From Lignipirellula cremea (GTDB taxonomy: Bacteria; Planctomycetota; Planctomycetia; Pirellulales; Pirellulaceae), in contig NZ_CP036433.1 of assembly GCF_007751035.1 (NCBI RefSeq), positions 1,531,001-1,595,000 on the forward strand: a stretch of DNA of 64,000 nucleotides. Reading direction: 5' to 3'. The notes beneath the pieces are model-generated. The model searched no databases. It was not told the DNA's origin and saw only the letters and a list, made by a program, of their open reading frames with translations. Positions 1-7,654 of the stretch are shown here, in pieces. The stretch's first letter is position 1. Each line of letters begins with the position of its first letter. The position numbers were made by a program, and so were the translations under genes.

Positions 1-957
1 CCGGAAGTCGTCGTTCAGGTAATTCGGATCAATCGCCAGGCCGCGTTTGAACGCCTGGGCCGCCTGCTCGTAACGATGCACGGCGATACAGGCGAAACCC
101 TCGCGGAAGTACGGCGCCGGCAGATCGCCCGCGGCTTTGGCCGCCTGCTTGTACTGCTGCAGGGCGACATGCGACATCTCTTTGGCAAACAGTCGATCGC
201 CGTAGCCCAGATAACGGTCCGACCGGGCCCGGGCGTCAGCGTTCGAGAACCGCGGGGTCGGAGCTTCTTTCTCGAAGCTCGTCAATCGCAGGGCCGCATC
301 GTCCCCGATCAGGCCGGGCGCTACGACCGCAGGCGCCGGATTGATGACGGGCGCCGGATTAATCACGCGCGCTGGATTCACGAGCGGGGCCAGGCCCACG
401 CCGCGTCCTACGCCCATGAGATCCTGCACCGGACCCAGGCCGTAATTCACCCAGGCGGGTTGCGAAACAATCGGAACCGTCTGGCAGCCGTAGTAATACG
501 CTGGGAAGCGGTAAGACGTATAGCCATAACCGAGCCCGCAACCAGGACCGCCAAAGCCGAAGCTGGAGTAGCCCAGACCGCCGTAGCCCAGACCCCCGTA
601 GCCCAGCCCGCAGCCTAAGCCGCCGTAACCGAAACTGCTGTACCCCAGGCCGCCGTAACCGATGCCAATGCCGACACTGCGATAGCCAATGCCGCCGTAG
701 CCCAGGCCAAAGCCGCGATAACCAACGCCTCGATAACCGTACCCGCCATAACCGCCGCGGTAGCCGATGCCGCCATAGCCACCGTGATGATGGCCTACGT
801 GGTACGCTCCTCCGCCGCCGTGATAACCGCCGCCGCCGTGGTGGTGGCCTCCGCCGCCATGATGACCGCCGCCGCCGTGGTAGCCGCCGGCCTGGACAGA
901 CGTCGCCAGCATCGCGGAGAGAGCCGCGGTAAGGCATAGAGAAAAGAGAATTCGCAT
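1..957 (-). CDS. Gly/Tyr/His-rich secreted protein with TPR-like tail (C-terminus cut by window edge)
   Basis: An open frame runs from ATG at 957 to the window edge, 319 codons without a stop. A strong Shine-Dalgarno AGGAGG (complement of 964-969) lies 6 bases upstream. Residues 1-22 look like a signal peptide (MRILFSLCLTAALSAMLAT). About 130 residues of low-complexity Gly, Tyr and His follow, first GGGHH-type blocks and then many GYGG and GLGYG units. The last third is ordinary in composition; its LFAKEMSHVALQQYKQAAK and YEQAAQAFKRGLAI stretches resemble TPR helices. Gly/Tyr-rich secreted proteins with a repeat tail are common in planctomycetes; function is unknown. The protein may be an envelope or matrix component that binds partners through the tail (inference). 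Confidence 0.75.
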   Translation of the reverse strand, partial: MRILFSLCLTAALSAMLATSVQAGGYHGGGGHHGGGGHHHGGGGYHGGGGAYHVGHHHGGYGGIGYRGGYGGYGYRGVGYRGFGLGYGGIGYRSVGIGIGYGGLGYSSFGYGGLGCGLGYGGLGYGGLGYSSFGFGGPGCGLGYGYTSYRFPAYYYGCQTVPIVSQPAWVNYGLGPVQDLMGVGRGVGLAPLVNPARVINPAPVINPAPAVVAPGLIGDDAALRLTSFEKEAPTPRFSNADARARSDRYLGYGDRLFAKEMSHVALQQYKQAAKAAGDLPAPYFREGFACIAVHRYEQAAQAFKRGLAIDPNYLNDDFR

Positions 958-1218
958 GGAAAACCTCCTGGTGTTGACCCCCACCCGCTTCCTGCATGGA
1001 AGTGCTTCTTCTTTCTATTATCCCGATTTCTGGTCCCGTGCAAAGCGAAACGCCGAAAATCGCCCGGCAGGATTCTGCACGGGGCTGCAATTTTCTTCAG
1101 TCCTCTCCGTTAACGCCCTTAGTCGGCAGAGTCATCACCGAGTCATTCCAAGGGCCGGCAGGGGCGATCACCAGTTCCGGCAGTCGGCCGGTTCCGGCAA
1201 ATCACAGGGAGAGAGAAA

Positions 1219-1677
1219 ATGCGACATTACCTGGTGGCGGCATGGGGAGTTGTTTTTCTGCTGGTCGGATCGGCAGGCGCCGCGACGTCGCTGGAGCAGC
1301 GGCTGGTGCGGTTCGATACCAACAGCGACGGCGAGCTGAGCGTGGACGAACGTCGGGCGGCAGCCGTCCTGTTGCGACGGGAACGGAAGGATCCCAGCCT
1401 GCGTCCCTCCGCAGATCGCTTCCCGCGAGGGGAAGAAGGAGCCCTGGCTGCCGGCGAACGACCGGAGCTGACGACCGAAAGAATGCAGCAACTTCGCATG
1501 CAACAATGGATGATGCAGCAGCGCATGATGATGCAACGGATCCAGTATCTGCAGGCGATGCGAAACCAAAGCCTGCAAAGCGGAGGCGGCGGGCAAAGCA
1601 TGCTGGGGATGCCGGGCCAGGGCGGACCGCAACGCGGCGGCGGCCAGTGCCAGGGCGGACAACGCGGCCCACGCTGA
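1219..1677 (+). CDS. Small secreted EF-hand protein
   Basis: A 152-residue protein starts at ATG 1219 after a GGGAGAGAG purine stretch. Residues 1-21 form a signal peptide (MRHYLVAAWGVVFLLVGSAG). One canonical EF-hand loop is visible, DTNSDGELSVDE at about residues 34-45, with Asp/Asn/Ser/Asp/Glu at calcium-coordinating positions. The remainder is low-complexity: a Met/Gln-rich stretch around residues 95-120 and a Gly/Gln-rich C-terminus. Single EF-hand secreted proteins are frequent in planctomycetes and are thought to bind calcium outside the cytoplasm; the partner is unknown. It is divergent from the Gly-rich gene, with the 261-base gap holding both promoters. The MITE-like repeat at 1691 begins 13 bases after the stop. 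Confidence 0.7.
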   Translation: MRHYLVAAWGVVFLLVGSAGAATSLEQRLVRFDTNSDGELSVDERRAAAVLLRRERKDPSLRPSADRFPRGEEGALAAGERPELTTERMQQLRMQQWMMQQRMMMQRIQYLQAMRNQSLQSGGGGQSMLGMPGQGGPQRGGGQCQGGQRGPR

Positions 1678-1690
1678 CGACCCAAAGGAG

Positions 1691-1823
1691 CTAGTGGTGC
1701 GTCAAGTTTCAATTTCAGGTTTGGCCATTTTCGCGCGAGCCGCTGTTCCTTTTAGTTAACCGTGGCTATCGCCAAAACGGCTAATGGGAAGAACCCGAAC
1801 TCTTTGCCTTGACGCAGCACTAG
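1691..1823. repeat. MITE-like repeat, family A, copy 1
   Basis: A 133-bp element is bounded by inverted ends CTAGTGGTGCGTCAA (1691-1705) and TTGACGCAGCACTAG (1809-1823). The interior is repeated in inverted orientation, almost identically, at 44818-44950. No coding potential is visible. If TA is the duplicated target, the element proper starts with GTGGTGCGTCAA and is flanked by TA on both sides, as for Tc1/mariner-IS630 type insertions (inference). Confidence 0.85.
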
Positions 1824-1933
1824 ACACCTGGGAAGAAGCGACGCCTGGGGAGAAGGGGCGTCCTGCAGCAGAAACCGCCGGACGTGACACAGCAGGTCGG
1901 GCGGCCATTTTTCGTCTTGCAGACGCGGCCGGA

Positions 1934-2065
1934 CTATTTGGCGGCGGGCGTTTCTTCTTCGCTCTCGCGCAGGCGATGCAGCTGTTTGAGGATGCGCTGG
2001 CGATCCGCAGTGCGGCGAGTTTCGGCAAGCTGGCGTTCCAGCAATTCACGATTGGCGACAATCAT
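1934..2065 (-). CDS. Possible 43-residue coiled-coil protein
   Basis: ATG at 2065 opens a 43-codon frame ending with TAG at 1934-1936. A GGGAG motif lies 6 bases before the start. The product (MIVANRELLERQLAETRRTA, then a Gln/Leu/Arg/Glu-rich helix ending in TPAAK) is highly charged and has a heptad-like spacing of Leu/Ile, so a single amphipathic helix is likely. It lies downstream of the JAMM gene on the same strand, but 358 bases away with a possible terminator between. No homologue is recognised; the ribosome site and amino-acid make-up are the only support. Confidence 0.5.
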   Translation of the reverse strand: MIVANRELLERQLAETRRTADRQRILKQLHRLRESEEETPAAK

Positions 2066-2151
2066 GGCGGGCTCCCTTCAAGAACAAATTTCTGGTCCGT
2101 AGACCTTCAGGTGATGAGTAATCGGCAAGCAGATCGCCTGCCAGGTTCGCG

Positions 2152-2173
2152 GGAGAGAAAGTTTTTTCTCTCC
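2152..2173. other. Perfect 9-bp hairpin upstream of the 43-residue ORF
   Basis: GGAGAGAAA (2152-2160) pairs perfectly with TTTCTCTCC (2165-2173) around a GTTT loop. It sits 79 bases before the ATG at 2065 in the 358-base gap 2066-2423. It could be a leader hairpin, an operator or a small terminator; no poly-U tract follows on either strand. Confidence 0.45.
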
Positions 2174-2245
2174 AGAACTCTACGTCGTAACGACCGCAAA
2201 CCCGACGCCAAAACGTTCGGTAACGCGGCATCTTGGCGAAAAAAA

Positions 2246-2278
2246 GCAAAAAAAGCCGGGATCCGCCAGCGAACGGCT
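2246..2278 (-). terminator. Possible Rho-independent terminator after the JAMM gene
   Basis: On the minus strand AGCCG (2278-2274) and CGGCT (2258-2254) can form a short GC-rich stem, followed at once by a run of seven T (2254-2248). The stem is only 5 bp, so the call is tentative. The rest of the gap 2066-2423 holds the hairpin at 2152 and no convincing gene; a basic 100-residue frame there resembles a chance frame. Confidence 0.35.
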
Positions 2279-2423
2279 GCTTTGTCGCCCTTTGCCCCTC
2301 TACGGATCGATCGAGCGCGCCGTCGCTTAGAAGACTCGCGCGCGGTCTTTGACGACAGTCGCGGACCCGACTGCCAGGTTGGCCGGCCGACGGCCTTGAA
2401 AGATGGCAACCCGCTCGCCAGCC

Positions 2424-3392
2424 TCAGAGCCGTTCGGGTTCAGGCGGTTCGTCTTCGGGCGTTTCTGCTGAGGGCGCTTGTGAGCGGTCGGCGGCGTCGT
2501 GCAGCAGGGGCTGTTCGTTGGGCGGCGGGAAGGAAGGCGCCCGTTCCTCGCGCTGTTCGAACGCTCTCTGCAGACGGAAGTCGCTCAGCAACGCGGCGGC
2601 GGAGGAGGCGACCAGCGCGGCCAGCAGCACGCCAGCCAGGCAGACAAAGACCAGTCGCTGGCGGTTCTCCATCCGGGCCAGTCGCTCTTCCAGCTCGCTC
2701 GTGAGCAGCGGTCCCGCGCCGGCGGTGGCCGGCGGTTCGTCCCGGGCGGTGGCGGCGGAGAAGGGGAACGGCTGCTCCGGTTCGTCCGGTTCGATCAGGA
2801 AACTATCGCGGACTGCTTCTCCTTCACGCCACACGAACAGGCCTTCTTCGCCGCTGTGCGGATCGTAAACGAATGCCATTTGATCGCTGCCGGAGAAATA
2901 GTTCTCCTGAATGAACCGATCCATTCCCGATAGAAAAACGCCAAAGCCTGGGTGCGTATGGTACCAGCCCAGGATGCGCAGTTCTGGGAAGTCGGCGTCG
3001 AGCCGGTTATGGATGTGGTTCCATGTTTCGGCGGTGAACGTCACCTGCGCGGCGTGGGAGTCCGAGTGCTGCCCGCGAATGATGTGCTCGATATAGACGA
3101 ACGGGCCCTGCGGATCGCGATAGCCGCGGCCGACAAAGACGCCGCAAATCTCCGCATCAGGACTGCTGAGGCCGTGCTCATGAATCTGGTTCAGGACCGA
3201 CTGTCGCATCACAATGCGGACCGCGCCTGTTTTGGCGGTTGGCGGAATCGACCGTGCGGGCCAGTCGTCGGTGGCGGCCCGATCCAGATCCGGCGGCAAG
3301 GACGCATCGTCAGGCTCGGCCGAGTCTTCGCCAGCTTCCTCGCGAATCGTTTCGTCCTCGATCGGATCCTGCTCGTCGGGGTTCAGGTCCAT
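2424..3392 (-). CDS. JAMM/MPN metallopeptidase with C-terminal membrane segment
   Basis: A 322-residue protein starts at ATG 3392, chosen for the GGAGAGGAGG site just upstream and because it overlaps the end of the E1-like gene by 10 bases. After an acidic N-terminus, residues 55-200 form a JAB1/MPN domain. The JAMM signature is intact: Glu81 (EICGVFVG), H145-T-H147, Ser155 and Asp158 (HTHPGFGVFLSGMD). Such domains cleave isopeptide or C-terminal bonds of ubiquitin-like proteins, or release sulfur-carrier proteins. One membrane segment spans about 247-269, followed by a Pro/Glu-rich tail of about 50 residues, so the catalytic domain is probably tethered to the inner membrane on the cytoplasmic side (inference). 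The substrate is unknown. Confidence 0.85.
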   Translation of the reverse strand: MDLNPDEQDPIEDETIREEAGEDSAEPDDASLPPDLDRAATDDWPARSIPPTAKTGAVRIVMRQSVLNQIHEHGLSSPDAEICGVFVGRGYRDPQGPFVYIEHIIRGQHSDSHAAQVTFTAETWNHIHNRLDADFPELRILGWYHTHPGFGVFLSGMDRFIQENYFSGSDQMAFVYDPHSGEEGLFVWREGEAVRDSFLIEPDEPEQPFPFSAATARDEPPATAGAGPLLTSELEERLARMENRQRLVFVCLAGVLLAALVASSAAALLSDFRLQRAFEQREERAPSFPPPNEQPLLHDAADRSQAPSAETPEDEPPEPERL

Positions 3393-4597
3393 TGCAGGTC
3401 CTCCTCTCCGGCAGCGAGCGGGCCCAGTACGGCGGCCGCATCGCCGCCCAGTTCCAGACCGACGATCCGATCGGGCCGGCGGGCGATCACCGTATCCCAC
3501 AACGGCGTTCCCAGTTCCGCCAGCGTGCGGTCAAGGAACGGCTCGTCCCCGCGGATCTTGTAGTAAGTCGATATCTCGCGTCGCACGCCGGAACAGTGCG
3601 GGCAGAACGCCTGCTCGGAGCGCGTCTGGCCGAGCGATTGGAAACGCGGTTCCGTCTGTCCGCATTGCGGGCAGGTCAGGCCGGACAGCATATCGCGGGC
3701 GAACTCCAGCTCGACCGGGCCCAGTCGCTCGGTCGCCTGGTCCAGTAACTGGCGCGCGGTCAGCTGGGCGACGCCTTCGTTGAGGGTGACAATTTGGTCG
3801 AACATTTCGTGACTGTAGCAGTCGTCTTTCCGCTGCAGTTCCACCTGGTAGGAGTCGCCGGAAAGCCCTTCAAAGTACCAGGCTTTGCCGGCCAGGGTGG
3901 GCAGTCCGTGCAGATGCTTGACGGCTTCCTGGCACTGTACGCCGGCGATCACACTGCTGATGGTCGGCGTGGTCGGCGTTTTCCCTTGTTCCATTTCGTC
4001 GCGTGAGAGCAGGTTGCACGATCGCCGTTGCTGGACGATCTTCCAGTCGACCTCGCTCATGGTGCATTCATAGCAAGGGCCGTCGGGCGTGAACATGCGG
4101 ACGCAGCCCTGGATCGATTCAATGGCCCCGTCGATGAAGGGCGTGCCCGTTTTCCAGCAGGCCCGATTAATGGCCAGCCGCGCCTCGCGATTGTCGAGCC
4201 CCCCCAGCACCAGATCGGCCCAGCTGTACACGCCCATGCCCAGGTCGTAAACGACGTTGCCGACATACGCGTGCACGCGCATGTCGGGATAAATATCGCT
4301 CGCTGCCGCAGCGGCCGCTTCGGCCTTGAAGCGGCCGTTATCGCGCTGGCGGTACAGGACGGAGCGGGACAGGTTCGAGTTCTCCACCCGATCGGAATCG
4401 ACGATCAGCACCTGGCCGACGCCCAGCAGTGCGAGGTTCTTCAGGATCTCGTTCCCCAGCGCCCCGGCGCCGACGACCAGCACTTTCGCCCGGGCCAGCC
4501 GTTGCTGATCCCACCAGCCGATCAGGCGGAGCCGATGGAACCGGTCGTCTTCCGCGGCCCGGGTTTCGTCGGACGTAATGCGCAGCGGATCAGGCAC
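3383..4597 (-). CDS. E1-like ThiF/UBA adenylyltransferase with C-terminal zinc ribbon
   Basis: A 404-residue E1-superfamily protein. The Rossmann motif GAGALGNE is at 43-50, and ATP-binding residues follow: the VDSD acidic motif at 66-69, NLSR at 75-78, Lys91 and Asp135 (GGLDN). Candidate catalytic cysteines are Cys194 (RRSCN) and the CYEC pair at 175-178; the crossover segment KTPTTPTISSVIAGVQ is typical of E1 enzymes. Residues 309-335 carry two CPxC pairs (CPQC, CPHC), a zinc ribbon. Such proteins adenylate the C-terminus of ubiquitin-like or sulfur-carrier proteins. The stop overlaps the start of the JAMM gene, so the two are translationally coupled. No ubiquitin-like protein or E2 is seen nearby, so the modified partner is unknown. 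Confidence 0.87.
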   Translation of the reverse strand: MPDPLRITSDETRAAEDDRFHRLRLIGWWDQQRLARAKVLVVGAGALGNEILKNLALLGVGQVLIVDSDRVENSNLSRSVLYRQRDNGRFKAEAAAAAASDIYPDMRVHAYVGNVVYDLGMGVYSWADLVLGGLDNREARLAINRACWKTGTPFIDGAIESIQGCVRMFTPDGPCYECTMSEVDWKIVQQRRSCNLLSRDEMEQGKTPTTPTISSVIAGVQCQEAVKHLHGLPTLAGKAWYFEGLSGDSYQVELQRKDDCYSHEMFDQIVTLNEGVAQLTARQLLDQATERLGPVELEFARDMLSGLTCPQCGQTEPRFQSLGQTRSEQAFCPHCSGVRREISTYYKIRGDEPFLDRTLAELGTPLWDTVIARRPDRIVGLELGGDAAAVLGPLAAGEEDLQWT

Positions 4598-4721
4598 AAC
4601 GAGCAGCGTCCTGGAGAAAGAGGTGAAGGAAACCTTACGCCATCGATTGTGGTCCGGCCTCGCCGCGCTGGCAAGGCGTTGACCCGTGCGATGTGTCGCG
4701 CGCGGATCGTCTCTGCATTCG

Positions 4722-5450
4722 TCAACCGCGGCCGACGTAGGCCTGGCGGTGGGGCAAGACGACCGCTTCGAGCATCTCGCAGTGCGGCGGCAGGGCGGCC
4801 ATGGTGAGAGCGACCTCGGCGATGTCCTCGGGGGCGATCATCGGCTCCTGGTCTTCCTGACGCTCGGTATGCCGTCGTTCGACCAGAATGTTTCCCGGGT
4901 GGATGCAGCCGCACGTCACGCCGTACTCCCGTCCTTCCAAGGCAGTCACTTGGGTGAGTCCCCACAGGCCGTGCTTGGAGGTGGAGTACGGTCCGGAACC
5001 GGGCCGCACCCGTTGGGCCGAGATCGACCCGATGTTGATGATTCGCCCCACGCCTTGCGGCTGCATCATGCGCAGCGCCTCGCGCGTGCAGAGGAACGGT
5101 CCCCGCAGGTTGGTCGCGATCACGCGATCCCAGTCTTCGACCGAGAGTTCCGTCAGCGGGCCGCCGTTAAAGGCGCCGGCATTGTTCACCAGTAGATCCA
5201 GCCGGCCCCAGGCCTGGCGGACGCGTTCAAACAGACGCTGCACGTCGGCTTCGTCGGCGATGTCGCCGGCGGCCACGATCACCTCGGTCCCGTGCGCTCG
5301 CAACCGCTCGGCGGCCGCTTCCAGTTCCGGCAGGCTGCGCGAGGTGATCGCCACGGCGCATCCCTCGCGGGCGAAGCGTTCGGCCACGGCGTAGCCGAGC
5401 CCTTTACTGGCGCCGGTGATCAGCGCCGTTTTGTCTGGCAATCTCGTCAT
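4722..5450 (-). CDS. SDR-family oxidoreductase
   Basis: A 242-residue classical short-chain dehydrogenase. TGASKGLG at about 14-21 is the nucleotide-binding loop, NNAG the structural motif, and Ser-x12-YSTSK the catalytic Ser/Tyr/Lys set. Length is normal. The start ATG 5450 gives the expected short N-terminus; a longer upstream frame adds residues that do not fit the fold. The substrate cannot be told from sequence; SDRs of this type reduce keto groups with NAD(P)H in the cytoplasm. The gene precedes the E1-like gene on the same strand with a 124-base gap, so cotranscription is possible but not shown. Confidence 0.85.
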   Translation of the reverse strand: MTRLPDKTALITGASKGLGYAVAERFAREGCAVAITSRSLPELEAAAERLRAHGTEVIVAAGDIADEADVQRLFERVRQAWGRLDLLVNNAGAFNGGPLTELSVEDWDRVIATNLRGPFLCTREALRMMQPQGVGRIINIGSISAQRVRPGSGPYSTSKHGLWGLTQVTALEGREYGVTCGCIHPGNILVERRHTERQEDQEPMIAPEDIAEVALTMAALPPHCEMLEAVVLPHRQAYVGRG

Positions 5451-5516
5451 AAGAAAAGGACTCCCGGGAAGCGGTAGGGTCAAAAGGGTAGCGTAACAAA
5501 CTGGCCGCCCCCGCAC

Positions 5517-5647
5517 GTAGTGGTGCGTCAAACCATAAAATCAGGTTTCTCTCAATCAGCCGCCGGGCGCTAGCCCACGGTTTTTTGGCAGCACGGCGGC
5601 ACGGCCGAAATCGCTCACTCTGAGATTGAAGATTGACGCAGCAGTAG
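5517..5647. repeat. MITE-like repeat, family B, copy 1
   Basis: A 131-bp element with ends TAGTGGTGCGTCAA (5518-5531) and TTGACGCAGCAGTAG (about 5633-5647). The interior carries the palindromic core GCCGGGCGCTAGCCC and matches, in inverted orientation, the copies at 18054 and 44690. TA flanks both ends. It lies upstream of the SDR gene, and its right end overlaps the TAG that begins the inverted-repeat arm at 5645. Confidence 0.85.
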
Positions 5648-5720
5648 CCGAAGTCGACAGACTTTGAACGAAGCATTCCAGGCCAGTCAAACGGCGTCCA
5701 AACTCTGGCGAGTTCGGCTA
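5645..5720. repeat. Hairpin-type intergenic repeat (type R), copy 1
   Basis: TAGCCGAAGTCGACAGACTT (5645-5664) is inverted as the arm ending AACTCTGGCGAGTTCGGCTA (5701-5720), with imperfect pairing over about 22 bp. The same arms recur at 18022-18224 and 19669-19741. It is non-coding and lies between divergent genes. Confidence 0.7.
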
Positions 5721-5899
5721 CGGGGGACCGACGGGGGCCAGCCTGGCGTTTGAACGGGCCACCGCCCGAGAAGATGGCCTGGCAGGTCTCGAACTGCGGT
5801 CTCGCGGGCCCTATGATAAAGGGTCAGGCGACCGCGGGCGCAGGGGGTGGGAGAATTCGCCGCGGCGGCCCCAGGCAGCAGCCAGCAGGAGGTTCCTTC

Positions 5900-6742
5900 A
5901 TGTCCATTCCGGTCGTTTGTCCGCACTGCGGCCTGAGGACCGTCGCCGCCCGGGTTTACGGCGGCATGACGGGCCCGTGTCGCAAATGCGGAGCGCCGCT
6001 GCAGGTGCGGAACATCGATGGCCGGGCGGGGTGGATCCTTCCCCTGCTGGCGGCCATGGTGATCGTACTGGGAGCATGCCAGTATCTGGGCGTGTTCGAT
6101 GTGGTCCCGGGGCGTCTTTCGCGGCTGTCGACGCCCGATTTGCGGGCGCCGGGGGATACGAGCGAGAACCTTGCCCGGATCGGGTTGGCGCTGCGGTCTT
6201 ACCATCGCGACTACGGCCAGTTTCCTCCGGCCGGCATTCAGGAAAACGGGGAGCCGCCTTCCCACAGCTGGCGGGTGCTGTTGCTGCCGTACCTGGGCAT
6301 GCAGGAGTTGTATGATCAGTACGATTTTAATGAACCCTGGCACAGCCCGCGTAATGACCAGGTGGCGATGGCGATGCCCGGGGTGTTTCGCGCCCCCGGC
6401 CAGCCGATGCAGGAGCCTTACGGCACGCCCTTGGTGGCAGTGACAGGAGATGGCACTGCCTGGGACGACGCACAGGGGATGCCGCACAACGAGATTAACA
6501 CCAGGCTGGCGAGACGGCCGTTAGTGCTGGACGACCAGGAGTCTCGCACGCCGTGGACTTCGCCTGCGGATCTGGACGCGACGACGCTGCAGTTCACCGC
6601 TCCCAGCGACAATGTGCTGCCGCCGGCTAGTTTCCTGCTTGACCGGCGAGTCCGCTTTGTGCGACTGCTGGGCGGAACTTCCGTCAGTTCGGAGCGGTTT
6701 CTCAGCACGGAAGCCTGGAGCGAGTTCCTGGGCGGCCAGTGA
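5900..6742 (+). CDS. DUF1559-type protein with N-terminal zinc ribbon, paralogue 1
   Basis: A 280-residue protein starts at ATG 5900, supported by AGGAGG at 5888-5893; an in-frame 50-codon extension upstream lacks support. Residues 8-36 carry two CxxC pairs (CPHC and CRKC), a small zinc ribbon. A membrane segment follows at about 45-65 (WILPLLAAMVIVLGACQYLG). The rest matches the DUF1559 motif set of planctomycetes: LRSYHRDYGQFPPAG, SWRVLLLPYLG and a YDFNEPW-type block. DUF1559 proteins usually start with a type IV pilin-like helix; here a zinc ribbon and membrane anchor replace it. Function is unknown. The next gene is a tandem paralogue 51 bases away. Confidence 0.8.
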   Translation: MSIPVVCPHCGLRTVAARVYGGMTGPCRKCGAPLQVRNIDGRAGWILPLLAAMVIVLGACQYLGVFDVVPGRLSRLSTPDLRAPGDTSENLARIGLALRSYHRDYGQFPPAGIQENGEPPSHSWRVLLLPYLGMQELYDQYDFNEPWHSPRNDQVAMAMPGVFRAPGQPMQEPYGTPLVAVTGDGTAWDDAQGMPHNEINTRLARRPLVLDDQESRTPWTSPADLDATTLQFTAPSDNVLPPASFLLDRRVRFVRLLGGTSVSSERFLSTEAWSEFLGGQ

Positions 6743-6793
6743 TCGGGCCGAAAGGGCGCCGGCAGCGACGGCGATCTGGAAAGGAAGAGTGCG

Positions 6794-7639
6794 ATGTCGA
6801 TTCCTGTCACATGTCCCCACTGCCGGCTGCAGACGCAGGTCGCGGAAGTTTATCGCGGCAAGACGGGCCCTTGCCGGAACTGTGGAGAATCGCTGCGCGT
6901 CCCGCAGTCGCCGGACATATGGAGGCGGTGGGTGTTCTGGCTGACTGCCGCCCTGGTAGTCATGGTGGTGGGCTACGGGATGGTCGTTTATCCCCCCAGG
7001 CGTGGGCTGCCGCCGCAAGATCGGCTGATGACGAGTGTTGACGGGGACGCGAACCTTGTCCGCATTGCGCTCGCGCTGCGAAGTTACCATCGTGACTATG
7101 ACCGGTTTCCGCCCGCTGGCATCCAGGAGAACGGAAAGCCGCCGGCCCATAGCTGGCGGGTGCTGTTGCTGCCGTACCTGGGCGAGACGATGCTGTTCAG
7201 GCTGTACCGCCAGAACGAACCCTGGAACAGCCCGCACAACCTGCGGCTGGCCGCCGTGACGCCAGATATCTACGCGGGGCCTGAACCGGCTCTCCCCGGC
7301 AGCACGGCGGTGCTGGCGATTACGGGCGAAGACTCGGTCTGGAATTTTGCCACCAACTGGTCGCTCGTAAATCCTGAAAGCAGGATGCACCAACTGCCGC
7401 TGCTGATCCGGGATCCCGAGGCCAGTACGATCTGGACCTCGCCGGTTGATTTCGATACGCACACGCTGCAGCAGACGGGCCTGCCCGACGATGCGCTGCC
7501 GCCGCGATTCATCGGGCGCGGCGCGCCGATCACCTGGATTCGCCTGCAGGCGTCGCAGGCGGAAACGGTCCGGTTTCATCGACCCGACGAATGGCGGGAA
7601 TTCTTTCAGGGGAAGCGGTGGTCACGGAACGGCTCGTGA
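6794..7639 (+). CDS. DUF1559-type protein with N-terminal zinc ribbon, paralogue 2
   Basis: A 281-residue tandem paralogue of the preceding gene. The start ATG 6794 follows GGAAAGGAAGAG. The order is the same: zinc ribbon (CPHC, CRNC), one membrane segment at about 40-60, then a DUF1559-like domain with RSYHRDYDRFPPAGIQENGK and SWRVLLLPYLGE. The PPAGIQENG and LLLPYLG blocks are nearly identical between the two, whereas the C-terminal halves differ. They are probably cotranscribed. The function of the family is unknown. Confidence 0.8.
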   Translation: MSIPVTCPHCRLQTQVAEVYRGKTGPCRNCGESLRVPQSPDIWRRWVFWLTAALVVMVVGYGMVVYPPRRGLPPQDRLMTSVDGDANLVRIALALRSYHRDYDRFPPAGIQENGKPPAHSWRVLLLPYLGETMLFRLYRQNEPWNSPHNLRLAAVTPDIYAGPEPALPGSTAVLAITGEDSVWNFATNWSLVNPESRMHQLPLLIRDPEASTIWTSPVDFDTHTLQQTGLPDDALPPRFIGRGAPITWIRLQASQAETVRFHRPDEWREFFQGKRWSRNGS

Positions 7640-7654
7640 CCGTTCGCGCATTGC

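Noticed and set aside
359-1090. Arg-rich minus-strand frame of 243 codons
   Set aside because: It is a shifted-frame reading of the Gly/Tyr-rich gene; the frame from ATG 957 with AGGAGG and a signal peptide is the real one.
2107-2409. Ubiquitin-like partner gene beside the E1-JAMM pair
   Set aside because: The only frame of suitable size is Arg/Ser-rich and does not end in GG or resemble a beta-grasp fold.
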